Part shown: positions 1 through 6,981 of the stretch, in pieces | How positions within the stretch are numbered: the first letter of the stretch is position 1 | How the letters are laid out: every line of letters begins with the position of its first letter | Origin: an uncultured Prevotella sp. | Lineage (GTDB): Bacteria; Bacteroidota; Bacteroidia; Bacteroidales; Bacteroidaceae | Direction: 5' to 3' | NCBI GenBank assembly: GCA_900556795.1 | Contig: USQD01000046.1 | Coordinates: forward strand, 1-10,962 | Length of the DNA stretch: 10,962 bases | Program-made: the position numbers and the translations under genes | Notes under the pieces: model-generated | What the model saw: only the letters and a program-made list of their open reading frames with translations | What the model was told of the DNA's origin: nothing | Databases searched by the model: none

Positions 1-47
1 TCACTGGAACGTTTGGTTATACTCTTGCTAATCTTAAGTTGTCTCAT
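1..47 (-). CDS. rpoD: RNA polymerase primary sigma factor, N-terminus only
   Basis: Reading leftward from the ATG at 47-45, the open frame gives MRQLKISKSITKRSS and then leaves the window. This closely resembles the N-terminus I know for Bacteroidetes primary sigma factors (RpoD/SigA, MRQLKI.KSIT.R...), which lack the long region 1.1 of the E. coli protein. The factor directs core RNA polymerase to the TTTG/TAnnTTTG promoters seen throughout this window. Only about 15 codons are present, so no sigma domain can be checked and the call rests on the N-terminal match alone. The gene is divergent from the peptide transporter at 346. Its leader would run from about 118 to 48, downstream of the -7-like box at 125-132. 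Confidence 0.75.
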   Translation of the reverse strand, partial: MRQLKISKSITKRSS

Positions 48-124
48 ATAAATCCTTTTACCTTTCTATTTATTTTATTCTCATTATTAATAATGTCGGA
101 ATCCACCTTTACGGTTTCGGGGTG

Positions 125-132
125 CAAAGGTA
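125..132 (-). promoter_or_regulatory. Bacteroidetes -7 box, leftward, for rpoD
   Basis: The minus strand reads TACCTTTG, a full match to TAnnTTTG, about 78 bp upstream of the rpoD start. No clear TTTG -33 element lies 19-21 bp further upstream, where the sequence is A/T-rich, so this is a half-consensus promoter. The rest of 48-345 is A/T-rich divergent regulatory DNA in which I see no gene. Confidence 0.5.
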
Positions 133-258
133 CAAAAAAAAAAGCAATTTCATTGTAATATTAATGGAAAATTTTTCTCCGATTTGTCTGTTTTTTAGAA
201 ATTTAGACGATTTTGAATATAAAAATGGTAATTGAAGTTAGGTTTTTGATGCAATAAG

Positions 259-289
259 TTTGAAATATGGAATAAATTATGTATCTTTG
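259..289 (+). promoter_or_regulatory. Bacteroidetes-type promoter of the peptide transporter
   Basis: TTTG at 259-262 and TATCTTTG at 282-289 are separated by 19 bp, matching the Bacteroidetes primary-sigma consensus in both boxes and spacing. Transcription would start near 295, giving an A-rich leader of about 50 nt before the ATG at 346. No Shine-Dalgarno sequence is evident, as is usual in this phylum. Confidence 0.8.
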
Positions 290-345
290 CACAGAATTTG
301 CGAGAAAAGAATAACTAAATAAAAAATAACAATAAAACAAAAATT

Positions 346-1860
346 ATGTTTGAGAATCAACCAAAAGGTCTGTGGACCTTAGCTTTGGCAAATACGGGTG
401 AGCGTTTCGGTTACTATACCATGCTCGCAGTATTCGCTCTGTTCTTGGGTGAGAACTTCGGTTTTGATGCCGGTATGGCATCAGAGATTTATACCTGGTT
501 CCTCACTGCAGTGTATTTCTTGCCTCTGTTTGGTGGTATGGCTGCCGACAAGTGGGGTTACAACAAGATGGTAATCATCGGTATCCTCATCATGTTCCTG
601 GGCTATCTGTTCCTGGCTATCCCATTGGGTGGAGGTTCTGTAGCTATTGCTGCCATGGGTGCTGCCCTGCTGCTCGTGAGCTTGGGTACGGGTTTCTTCA
701 AGGGTAACCTCCAGGTGATGGTAGGCGACCTTTACAACGATCCTAAGTATGCGCAGCATCGCGACTCTGGTTTCTCGCTTTTCTATATGGCGATTAACAT
801 CGGCGCCTTGTTTGCTCCTACTGCTGCCACTACAATCATGGCATGGGCACAGAACGACCTGGGCTATTCAAAGGCTGATTCTTATCACTTCGCTTTCGCA
901 GTAGCTTGTGTTTCTGTGATTGTTTCTATCCTCATCTATTTCTTGGGTAAGAAGACCTACCAGCAGGTATTGGTAGCTGACAAGAAAAAGGAAGACGGCA
1001 AGACTGAGGAGGTAGAGGAGATGAGTCCTGCTGAGACCAAGGAGCGCATCGTTTGCCTCGGTTTGGTTTTCGCTGTAGTTATCTTCTTCTGGATGGCTTT
1101 CCATCAGAACGGTTTGACCTTGACATGGTTTGCTGATGAGTTTACTGCTCGTGAGGCTACAGGTGCTACCGGTATGATGTTCAATGTAATCAACCTCGTT
1201 TGGTGCATCTTCATGGTATTCGGTATCTGCGGTCTGTTGACTGCTCCTAAGGGTACTTCTGGCAAGAGCAAGTTGATCAATCTCGCTCTCATCGTGATTC
1301 CTGCTGCCATCCTGGGTTATACTTACATGAATTCCGGTGATTCTACCGTAGCTATCGATGCTCCTATCTTCCAGCAGTTCAACCCTTGCTTCGTAGTAGC
1401 TCTGACTCCAGTGAGCATTGCTCTCTTCGGCTGGTTGGGTCGCATCGGCAAGGAGCCTAAGGCACCAGTGAAGATTGGTCTGGGTATGCTCGTTGCTGCC
1501 GGTGCTTATCTCCTGATGACTGTATCAAGTCTTGGTTTGCCTGCAACTGATCACCCTAACCACGTAGCAGATGTTACTCCAAACCTGCTCGTCGGTACCT
1601 ATTTGATCCTGACTTTCGCAGAGTTGTTGCTTTCACCTATCGGTATTTCATTCGTATCTAAGGTAGCACCTCCAAAGTACAAGGGTATGATCATGGGTGG
1701 CTGGTTCGTTGCAACAGCCCTCGGTAACAAGTTGGTTTCTATTCCAGGTCACATGTGGGATATGCCATTGCCAGTAGTATGGGGAACCTTGATGGTTATC
1801 TGTCTGCTCGCTGCTCTCTTCATCTTCTCTATCATCAAGAAGTTGAATCGCGTAAGCTAA
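346..1860 (+). CDS. POT-family (PTR2) peptide transporter, MFS
   Basis: This is a 504-residue polytopic inner-membrane protein of the proton-dependent oligopeptide transporter family, expected to import di- and tripeptides. Family signatures are visible. ERFGYY at 19-24 is the end of the ExxERFxYY motif on helix 1. A-D-K-x-G at 67-71 is in the helix 2-3 loop. The G-T-G-F-F-K-G-N stretch is at 114-121, and F-Y-x-x-I-N-x-G at 146-153 is the second PTR2 signature. A charged loop around 211-235, rich in Lys and Glu, fits the central cytoplasmic loop between the two six-helix bundles. Length is normal for the family. One oddity is that the first Glu of ExxER is replaced by Asn16, which in characterised POTs is part of proton coupling. 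The gene is monocistronic with its own promoter and terminator and converges on a secreted peptidase gene, a sensible functional pair. Substrate range cannot be read from the sequence. Confidence 0.9.
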   Translation: MFENQPKGLWTLALANTGERFGYYTMLAVFALFLGENFGFDAGMASEIYTWFLTAVYFLPLFGGMAADKWGYNKMVIIGILIMFLGYLFLAIPLGGGSVAIAAMGAALLLVSLGTGFFKGNLQVMVGDLYNDPKYAQHRDSGFSLFYMAINIGALFAPTAATTIMAWAQNDLGYSKADSYHFAFAVACVSVIVSILIYFLGKKTYQQVLVADKKKEDGKTEEVEEMSPAETKERIVCLGLVFAVVIFFWMAFHQNGLTLTWFADEFTAREATGATGMMFNVINLVWCIFMVFGICGLLTAPKGTSGKSKLINLALIVIPAAILGYTYMNSGDSTVAIDAPIFQQFNPCFVVALTPVSIALFGWLGRIGKEPKAPVKIGLGMLVAAGAYLLMTVSSLGLPATDHPNHVADVTPNLLVGTYLILTFAELLLSPIGISFVSKVAPPKYKGMIMGGWFVATALGNKLVSIPGHMWDMPLPVVWGTLMVICLLAALFIFSIIKKLNRVS

Positions 1861-1881
1861 ATCTTAGAAATATCATATATT

Positions 1882-1918
1882 AAAAAGGCTTGCTTCATTT
1901 TTCGAAGCAAGCCTTTTT
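1882..1918. terminator. Bidirectional intrinsic terminator between convergent genes
   Basis: A perfect 15-bp stem (1882-1896 with 1904-1918) encloses a 7-nt loop. The stem has A5 at its left base and T5 at its right base, so each strand gives a G/C-rich hairpin ending in a U-run. It lies 21 bp after the transporter stop and 5 bp from the end of the convergent peptidase gene, and can serve both. Confidence 0.92.
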
Positions 1919-1923
1919 ATGTT

Positions 1924-4089
1924 TTATTTCTTCAACCACTTGTCTAACCAGCCGAAGAAGGTGCGCTGCCAGAGCACGCCGTTCTGTGGCTTCAAAACCC
2001 AGTGGTTCTCATCAGGATAGATGAGGAGCTCGGCTGGGATGCCACGCATGCGGGCTGCATTGAAGGCGCCCATGCCCTGGTTGGCGTTGATGCGGTAGTC
2101 CTTCTCGCCATGGATGCAGAGAATAGGAGTATCCCACTTGTCTACAAACTTATGAGGACTGTTCTCGTAAGTCTTCTTGGCGTTGGCACTCTTATCCTTG
2201 TTCCAGTAAGCATCCTCATACTCCCAGTTGCTGAACCAAGCCTCCTCGGTATCGGTGTACATGCTCTCCAGGTTGAAGGCACCGTCGTGGGCGAGGAACG
2301 CCTTGAAACGCTTGTTGTGGTGACCGGCGAGATAATATACTGAGAAACCGCCGAAGCTGGCTCCCACACATCCCAGACGGTCCTTGTCTACGTAAGGCAG
2401 ATTCTTGGTAGCATCATCGATGGCAGAAAGATAATCGTTCATGCACTGACCCGTCCAGTCGCCTGAAACCTCCTCGTTCCATGCACTGCCGAAACCAGGG
2501 AGACCACGGCGGTTAGGCAATACGATGACGTAACCGTTGGCTGCCATAATCTGGATGTTCCAGCGGTAGCTCCAGAACTGGCTCACCGGACTCTGAGGAC
2601 CGCCCTCGCAGAAGAGAAGGGTAGGGTACTTCTTGGTTTCATCGAAATTAGATGGCAACATCACCCATACCAGCATGTCCTTGCCGTCGGTGGTCTTCAC
2701 CCAGCGCTGCTCACACTTGCCCAGGTTCAACTGGCTCAGAATGTGGTCGTTCTCGTGGGTAATCTGCTCTACCTTGGTGCTCTTGGCATTCTTGCCAGGG
2801 GTAACGATGTAGATATCAGTAGGGTGGCTCATGCTTGCCTTGGTAGCGAGAAGCTTGTTGCCGCTGTTGGCGAGCGAGATGCTTCCGTAGTCAGCCCACT
2901 CATTGGTAATCTGCTTCACTTCGCCCTTGAAGTTGGTCTGATAGAGGTTCTGGGTTCCGTGCCAAACGCCGATGAAACTGAGGCTCTTGCTGTCCTTGTT
3001 CCATACGAAGCCCTCTACGTTTGAATCAAACTTGTCTGATACATAGTTCTTCTTGCCTGTGGCGAGGTCGTATACGCAGAGGCGGTTGCGGTCGCTCTCG
3101 TAGCCGTTGCGAGCCATACTCTGCCAAGCGATGTACTTGCCATCTGCAGAGAACTGAGGGTTTACGTCGTAACCCGGATTGTTCTTCAGATTCTCAGGCG
3201 CATTCACAGCCTGGTTCTTCATGCTCTTGGTAGCATCAATCTTAGGCTCCACATAGCCAGCCTCCTTGCAGATGTTCTTGGTCTCGCGCGTACCTATGTT
3301 ATAAAGGAAGATATCAGAATCGGTAGAGATGGCATACTGAACGCCTTCCTTCTTGCGGCAGGTGTAGGCGATGGTCTTGGAATCAGGGCTCCATGCCAGC
3401 TGCTCGATGCCTCCGAATGGCGCCATAGGGCACTCGAATGGCTCATCCTTCAGAATATCCTCGCCTGCACCTACGGTGCCGTCGGCAGCCACATCAGCCA
3501 CGAATGGGTGGAGAAGGCTCTCTACGTAGTGGTCCCAGTGGCGATAGTTCATATCGGTGACGAGGCGACCGGTTGCGAGAGGCAGATCGGAAGGATTCTC
3601 CTTGATGGTTCCGTGGTAAGGGAGTTCCTTGATGAGGATTACCTTCTTGCCGTCAGGGGAGAAGCGGAAGCCCTGGACGCCCAACTTATCGTTGGTGAGC
3701 TGCTTGCGCTCGGTACCGTCTGGGTTCATGCTCCAGAGCTGGCCTCCGCGGATGAAGGCAATCTTCTCTCCGCCCTGAATCCATGCCGCATCGGTCTCGC
3801 TCTTGGCATCAGTGGTCAGTGCCTTCTTGTTCTTGCCGTTGGCGTCCATGATGAAGAGCATCTGATGGCCCTTGTTTTCCTTCACGCTGTAGTAACCTAC
3901 CTGGTAAACCACCTGCTTGCCGTTAGGCGAAGCTTCAGCGGCACCGATTCTTCCCATAGCCCAAAGAGCCTCTGGGGTCATCAGGTGGTTCTCCACCTTG
4001 ATGTTGTTTTTCTCAATCATAGTCTGTGCATCAGCTGCCGTAGCGCTCATGGTGAGTGCAGCCGCAGCCAGAATCATTGCTTTAATCAT
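1924..4089 (-). CDS. Exported S9-family serine peptidase (DPP5/acylaminoacyl-peptidase-like)
   Basis: This 721-residue protein belongs to the prolyl oligopeptidase family S9, most like the S9C group that includes bacterial dipeptidyl-peptidase 5. An N-terminal signal peptide (residues 1 to about 21, hydrophobic core LAAAALTMSATA, likely cleavage after ADA) sends it to the periplasm. Residues about 40-450 show WD40/TolB-like propeller repeats, such as F-S-P-D-G-K at 143-148, W-S-P-D-S-K at 233-238 and F-S-A-D-G-K at 313-318. The C-terminal alpha/beta hydrolase domain (about 470-720) has the nucleophile elbow G-A-S-F-G-G with Ser578, an Asp in H-G-E-K-D (Asp664) and His696 in D-E-N-H-W, so the catalytic triad looks complete. 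The oxyanion-side stretch E-G-G-P-Q at 495-499 is also present. Length fits the family. It would release dipeptides from oligopeptides, and the neighbouring POT permease could take them up. The exact S9 subfamily and specificity are inferred. Confidence 0.9.
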   Translation of the reverse strand: MIKAMILAAAALTMSATAADAQTMIEKNNIKVENHLMTPEALWAMGRIGAAEASPNGKQVVYQVGYYSVKENKGHQMLFIMDANGKNKKALTTDAKSETDAAWIQGGEKIAFIRGGQLWSMNPDGTERKQLTNDKLGVQGFRFSPDGKKVILIKELPYHGTIKENPSDLPLATGRLVTDMNYRHWDHYVESLLHPFVADVAADGTVGAGEDILKDEPFECPMAPFGGIEQLAWSPDSKTIAYTCRKKEGVQYAISTDSDIFLYNIGTRETKNICKEAGYVEPKIDATKSMKNQAVNAPENLKNNPGYDVNPQFSADGKYIAWQSMARNGYESDRNRLCVYDLATGKKNYVSDKFDSNVEGFVWNKDSKSLSFIGVWHGTQNLYQTNFKGEVKQITNEWADYGSISLANSGNKLLATKASMSHPTDIYIVTPGKNAKSTKVEQITHENDHILSQLNLGKCEQRWVKTTDGKDMLVWVMLPSNFDETKKYPTLLFCEGGPQSPVSQFWSYRWNIQIMAANGYVIVLPNRRGLPGFGSAWNEEVSGDWTGQCMNDYLSAIDDATKNLPYVDKDRLGCVGASFGGFSVYYLAGHHNKRFKAFLAHDGAFNLESMYTDTEEAWFSNWEYEDAYWNKDKSANAKKTYENSPHKFVDKWDTPILCIHGEKDYRINANQGMGAFNAARMRGIPAELLIYPDENHWVLKPQNGVLWQRTFFGWLDKWLKK

Positions 4090-4092
4090 ATT

Positions 4093-4150
4093 TCTAAGAT
4101 ATTTATTAATTATTTCTCGTTTCTATGATATTTATTAATTATTTCTCGTT
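4093..4150. repeat. 29-bp tandem duplication in the peptidase leader
   Basis: Units 4093-4121 and 4122-4150 are identical over 29 bp except for one base (A at 4097, T at 4126). The last 24 bp of each unit match exactly. The duplication ends 4 bp from the peptidase start codon and lies downstream of its promoter, so both copies are transcribed in the 5' leader. On the transcript each unit is A/U-rich and contains AAUAAUUAAUAAAUA. It could be a translation-enhancing A/U-rich leader or a slippage product. Confidence 0.9.
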
Positions 4151-4172
4151 GTCATCTTCCTGATATTCCGTG

Positions 4173-4204
4173 CAAAGTTACAGAAAATTAATGAAAAAAA
4201 CAAA
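4173..4204 (-). promoter_or_regulatory. Bacteroidetes-type promoter of the S9 peptidase
   Basis: On the minus strand TTTG (4204-4201) is followed after 20 bp by TAACTTTG (4180-4173), a full consensus match. Transcription would start near 4166, giving a leader of about 76 nt that consists largely of the tandem 29-bp repeat. Confidence 0.8.
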
Positions 4205-4243
4205 ATTATCCTTCTTTCATTACAAAAGTATGCGTTTTTTTTG

Positions 4244-4251
4244 TATTTTTG
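4244..4251 (+). promoter_or_regulatory. -7 box for the truncated membrane protein gene
   Basis: TATTTTTG matches TAnnTTTG and sits about 83 bp upstream of the ATG at 4334. The only nearby -33-like element, TTTC at 4215-4218, is imperfect and too far away (25 bp), so this is a weak prediction. The stretch 4151-4333 is otherwise a divergent A/T-rich control region. Confidence 0.4.
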
Positions 4252-4333
4252 CATCATAAATGATTTCGTTTCGTTTTAAGAGCTGAATCCTTTGGAATAT
4301 AAGAAAGATAATAATAATTAAAATAATGAGTAA

Positions 4334-4609
4334 ATGAATACATTGTTTCTCTTGCAGTTTGCTTGCTGCATTATAGTGTCGATGTTGGGCTTGATATTGG
4401 TATTGTCCAGGTTTCAGATACGTTGGTCCAACCGTCGTTATGAGGTGTCTCGCTGGCTCCTTGCTTTTTCCATGTTTGTACTTGCTGGACATTACGTTCT
4501 GCAGATGACTTATGGTTTCCGTGCTAAAAGCGATGAAATAGGAGCCGTTGTCAATATTCTCTTCTATTCTCCTATTTGTCTTGTCCTGGAAAAAGTTGAC
4601 AGGGTATAA
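4334..4609 (+). pseudogene. N-terminal remnant of a membrane regulator, cut by an IS
   Basis: The open frame gives 91 residues, of which about the first 82 come from the host gene and the last nine are read from the IS left end. Three hydrophobic segments are visible (about 4-25, 40-60 and 70-85), with a basic loop W-S-N-R-R-Y-E-V-S-R at 31-40 between the first two. The pattern resembles the N-terminal membrane part of Prevotella regulators that carry a cytoplasmic histidine-kinase or AraC-type HTH part, but no output domain remains, so that identity is an inference from memory. The frame stops soon after the IS end, and I find no continuation on the far side of the IS. The fragment therefore cannot encode the full protein. 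An alternative is a genuine small three-helix membrane protein with an altered tail. Confidence 0.6.
4582..4601 (+). repeat. Left terminal inverted repeat of the IS
   Basis: It begins with TGT and ends in GTTGACA. It aligns to the proposed right end with one gap, with about 14 of 21 positions identical. The boundary is inferred from this pairing and from the IS150-like appearance. Confidence 0.55.
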
Positions 4610-4630
4610 ATCAACTTAAAGATAAGAAAA

Positions 4631-4978
4631 ATGGATAAAGACAAATTGGAGCTATCAGTGAGTGTAGCTCGTAGTTACTATCAGTATCACTTGCCGGTTC
4701 GAGAAATAATGGCAAAAATGTCGTTAAGTAAAACTAGTGTTTACAGAATTCTTAGTAACTTTGCAGCCGATAATCCTAAAATGGTAAACGAAATGAAGCA
4801 AAGTGCAACACCTGAAGATCTCTCAAATGAGAATCTCGAGCTTAAGAAGCGCCTGGCAGCCTTGGAGAAAGAACTCCATGAGGCCAAGATGGCTGCTGCC
4901 GCCTATGACAAGATGATAGACATCGCAGAGCGACTTTATAAGATTCCTGTGCGAAAAAAATCTGGTCCCAAGCAGTAA
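4631..4978 (+). CDS. IS3-family transposase OrfA (HTH protein)
   Basis: This 115-residue protein has a predicted helix-turn-helix at about 22-43 (PVREIMAKMSLSKTSVYRIL) that would bind the IS ends. A Leu/Glu/Lys-rich coiled coil at about 63-90 is the usual leucine-zipper multimerisation segment. The tail is basic (V-R-K-K-S-G-P-K-Q). Length and order match OrfA of IS3-family elements. Codons 109-110 are AAA AAA within a run of seven A, where ribosomes can slip to make the OrfAB fusion. On its own OrfA normally acts as a DNA-binding regulator of transposition. The frame itself is intact, although its partner OrfB is broken. Confidence 0.88.
   Translation: MDKDKLELSVSVARSYYQYHLPVREIMAKMSLSKTSVYRILSNFAADNPKMVNEMKQSATPEDLSNENLELKKRLAALEKELHEAKMAAAAYDKMIDIAERLYKIPVRKKSGPKQ
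4954..4960 (+). promoter_or_regulatory. Programmed -1 frameshift heptamer (A AAA AAA)
   Basis: Seven A residues lie in phase as A AAA AAA in the OrfA frame. A -1 slip joins OrfA to the orfB frame, which is open from here through 5514, and the next codon is ATC at 4960. A possible 12-bp stem with one mismatch (4989-5000 with 5015-5026) lies downstream. Its 28-nt distance from the slip site is longer than the usual spacer for a stimulatory hairpin. Confidence 0.75.
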
Positions 4979-5896
4979 AAGAGCTTCGTGCAGAATCCAG
5001 CAACTATAGCGTTTCTGGACTCTGCAAATTGTTTGGGTATACTCGTCAGGCATATTATCAGCACGAAGATAATACGCTGGCAACTTTGGCAGAGGAATCA
5101 TTTGTTATAGAATATGTTAAGTCTATTCGAAAGCAAGATCCCGGTATCGGTGGTCGTAAACTCTGGCTGATGTATTGCAAGGAGTTTGGAGAAGAGAACG
5201 CCATGGGACATTGCCGTTTCGAGGACATTATCTCAAGGTACAAGCTGGGAGTACGTTCTTCCAGCCGGAAGCCTCGTACAACGGACTCTCGCCATGGATT
5301 ACCCACATATCCCAACAAGATAAAGGAACTGATACCATCGTCGCCCAATGAAGTTTGGGTGAGCGACATTACATATCAGAAGATTTGGGATGATGTAGAG
5401 GAAGGCACCTATCATTTCTGCTATATATTTAATTACGGATTATTATACAAAAGAGATTATTGGATATTCTGTTGGCGAGTCCCTTTCCACCAAGTATCCT
5501 TTGGAGGCCCTTAATATGGCTTTGTGCCGTATTGAGGAGAAAAGTGTAATCCCTATCCATCACTCAGACAGGGGCGTACAGTATGCAAGCAATGACTATA
5601 TCAAGTTGCTCAGAGAGTATGGGATAGTACCAAGCATGACGGAATGTGGCAATCCTAAGGATAATGCCGTGGCAGAGCGTGTCAATAACACATTGAAGAA
5701 CGAGCTGTTTATGGGGCTTTCCTTCGTATCCTTGCACGAAGTAAAAGAGGCTTTAGAAAGGGCTGTTTATTTCTATAACAACCTTCGCCCACATGGAAGT
5801 ATCGGAATGCTGACACCCAAGGAAGCGGCAAAACAGAAAGGAGATTTAAAGAAAAATTGGACAAGTTACAGAGAAAAGTATATAAAATCTTTGTAG
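4960..5896 (+). pseudogene. IS3-family transposase OrfB, frameshifted (DDE integrase)
   Basis: The rve-type catalytic domain is split over two frames. Frame one runs to 5514 and includes a Tyr-rich N-terminal segment, the G-I-G-G-R-K-L-W motif at about 5143-5166 and the first catalytic Asp in W-V-S-D-I-T-Y (5365-5367). Near 5428 a single base is missing. In the next frame the family sequence resumes as I-T-D-Y-Y-T-K-E-I-I-G-Y-S from 5432 and continues to the stop at 5894-5896. This second frame holds the second Asp in H-H-S-D-R-G (5567-5569) and the Glu in A-V-A-E-R-V (5675-5677), with 35 residues between them, the DD(35)E spacing. The catalytic residues are therefore intact but not in one polypeptide. 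One extra base near 5428 would restore an OrfAB fusion of about 422 residues. A sequencing error is the alternative. Confidence 0.85.
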
Positions 5897-5920
5897 GTTC
5901 AAGAAAAATGATTAATTTTG
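5890..5920 (+). promoter_or_regulatory. Outward Bacteroidetes promoter at the IS right end
   Basis: TTTG at 5890-5893 (overlapping the last orfB codons) and TAATTTTG at 5913-5920 are 19 bp apart, a full consensus match. Transcription would begin near 5927 and run about 146 nt to the first fimbrillin start at 6073. I see no other TAnnTTTG box between 5921 and 6072, so this is the best candidate promoter for the fimbrial operon. Confidence 0.7.
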
Positions 5921-5943
5921 CAGCAAATTACCAAAATCGCGGT

Positions 5944-5959
5944 CCACCCCTAGGGGTGG
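5944..5959. repeat. Perfect 16-bp G/C-rich palindrome in the operon leader
   Basis: CCACCCCTAGGGGTGG is self-complementary. As RNA it can fold with a CUAG loop and extend by G-C, G-C and G-U pairs around a bulged U (5941-5943 with 5961-5963). It begins about 17 nt after the predicted transcription start. Only a weak T-run follows (CCCTTTGT), so it is a poor classical terminator. A leader hairpin or a binding site for a dimeric protein is equally possible. Confidence 0.7.
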
Positions 5960-5998
5960 TGCCCTTTGTCTACTCCTATTAAGAACTAGCTAATGTTA

Positions 5999-6019
5999 TG
6001 TCAACAGCAACTAGGAACA
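5999..6019 (-). repeat. Proposed right terminal inverted repeat of the IS
   Basis: TGTCAAC at 5999-6005 complements GTTGACA of the left end. The AGGAACA end at 6013-6019 pairs with the left TGTCCT apart from one extra base. The non-coding gap between the orfB stop and this end, about 120 bp, is long for an IS3-family element, so the assignment is tentative. Confidence 0.45.
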
Positions 6020-6072
6020 AAGTAGGAGACTGACAATCTTGCTTAGGAATAACGATCATAAAGTTAATCAGT

Positions 6073-6981
6073 ATGAACAAGAAATTTCCAACTTTAGCCA
6101 TTGCAGTTGCAGCCTTCTGCTTGGCCTCATGTCACTGCGATGATGATACTTCGACCACATCGAAGTACATCACCGTTGCCACTTCCATCGGACAGATGAC
6201 ACGCACTACCACTGATGCCGACGGCAATCAGGAGTTTGCGAAGGATGACCAAATCAGCATCTATGCGTGGACAGGCAATGCCACCGCAGTTCCCGCAGAC
6301 TTCGTGGTAAACAACAGTATCAACACCTACGATGGTGCTAAATGGACAGCTTCACCGCAGATGCTGTGGAAAGACATGGAAACGCCTCACTACTTCCTTG
6401 GCATCTATCCTAACCGTGCCGTGACAGATTTCACAGCCGATGAGTATGCGCTCGACACTGAGAAGCAGGAAGCGTCAGACTTGTTGGTAGCAGTTAACAC
6501 CGGCATCGAAGGAGCCGGCATTACGGCAACAGCCAATCCTGTGAGCCTGATGTTCAACCATGTGATGTCAAAACTCATTGTGAACCTCCAGTTCCGCAAC
6601 CAATGGGCAACCACTCCGACAGTAGCATCCGTTACCGCTACGGCAAAGAATGCTGCCACAGTAAACTATGTGACTGCCACCGGCACTGTAGTGACTGCCA
6701 CCGGTGAACAGAGCGACATCGTCCTCCCCGCTACTGCTGCCAACACCTGCTATACCTCGATAATGGTGCCGCAGAGCGATTTCCGAACTATCAACATCGT
6801 GATAGATGGCAAGACCTACACCTTTACCCATACCGAAGACATCGCGCTTGAGAGCGGCAAGTACACCACCGTCAACCTTATCGTTGGTCGCAACGAGATA
6901 ACCCTCGGTTCGGTATCAATCAACAACTGGCTGGAAGGTTCAAGTATTAACGGAGGTGAAGCACAAACAGATAATCAATAA
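6073..6981 (+). CDS. Fimbrillin-family lipoprotein 1 (Mfa-like)
   Basis: This 302-residue protein looks like a shaft or accessory subunit of a type V (FimA/Mfa-like) pilus. A lipoprotein signal peptide ends in the lipobox L-A-S-C with lipidated Cys20, followed by H-C-D-D-D. The Mfa_like_1-type body (about 30-295) begins with a beta-strand and the Q-M-T-R-T motif at 41-45. Arg44 lies where P. gingivalis FimA is cut by an Arg-specific protease so that donor-strand exchange can occur. The family C-terminus is present, with a G-x-V-S-I-x-x-W strand (about 277-284) followed by the S-I-N-G-G-E-A tail. The ATG at 6073 gives a well-formed signal peptide. This is the first gene of a compact run of three related genes, 25 bp from the next. 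The promoter at 5890-5920 is the likely driver. Pilus position (stalk, anchor or tip) cannot be assigned. Confidence 0.85.
   Translation: MNKKFPTLAIAVAAFCLASCHCDDDTSTTSKYITVATSIGQMTRTTTDADGNQEFAKDDQISIYAWTGNATAVPADFVVNNSINTYDGAKWTASPQMLWKDMETPHYFLGIYPNRAVTDFTADEYALDTEKQEASDLLVAVNTGIEGAGITATANPVSLMFNHVMSKLIVNLQFRNQWATTPTVASVTATAKNAATVNYVTATGTVVTATGEQSDIVLPATAANTCYTSIMVPQSDFRTINIVIDGKTYTFTHTEDIALESGKYTTVNLIVGRNEITLGSVSINNWLEGSSINGGEAQTDNQ

Larger units (their letters stand above)
4582..6019 (+). mobile_element. Decayed IS3-family (IS150-like) insertion sequence
   Basis: About 1.44 kb. It contains an HTH orfA, an A7 frameshift site and a DDE orfB, the standard IS3-family arrangement. The left end TGTCCTGGAAAAAGTTGACA and the right end, read inward from 6019 as TGTTCCTAGTTGCTGTTGACA, share TGT, CCT and GTTGACA in the same order, which I take as imperfect terminal inverted repeats. 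The left end resembles IS150-type termini (TGT...AAAAGTTG.ACAG). No flanking target-site duplication is obvious, so one end may have moved by recombination or the right boundary may be misplaced. OrfB is frameshifted, so the copy should be unable to transpose on its own. It truncates the membrane protein gene on the left and carries an outward promoter near its right end. Confidence 0.75.

Noticed and set aside
3508..4128. 206-codon rightward open frame inside the S9 peptidase gene
   Set aside because: It lies antisense to a well-supported peptidase gene and shows no protein-family features. It is a shadow frame.
5029..5514. OrfB starting at its own ATG as an intact gene
   Set aside because: The frame is open upstream to the A7 heptamer and the catalytic domain continues in another frame, so this is part of a broken OrfAB.
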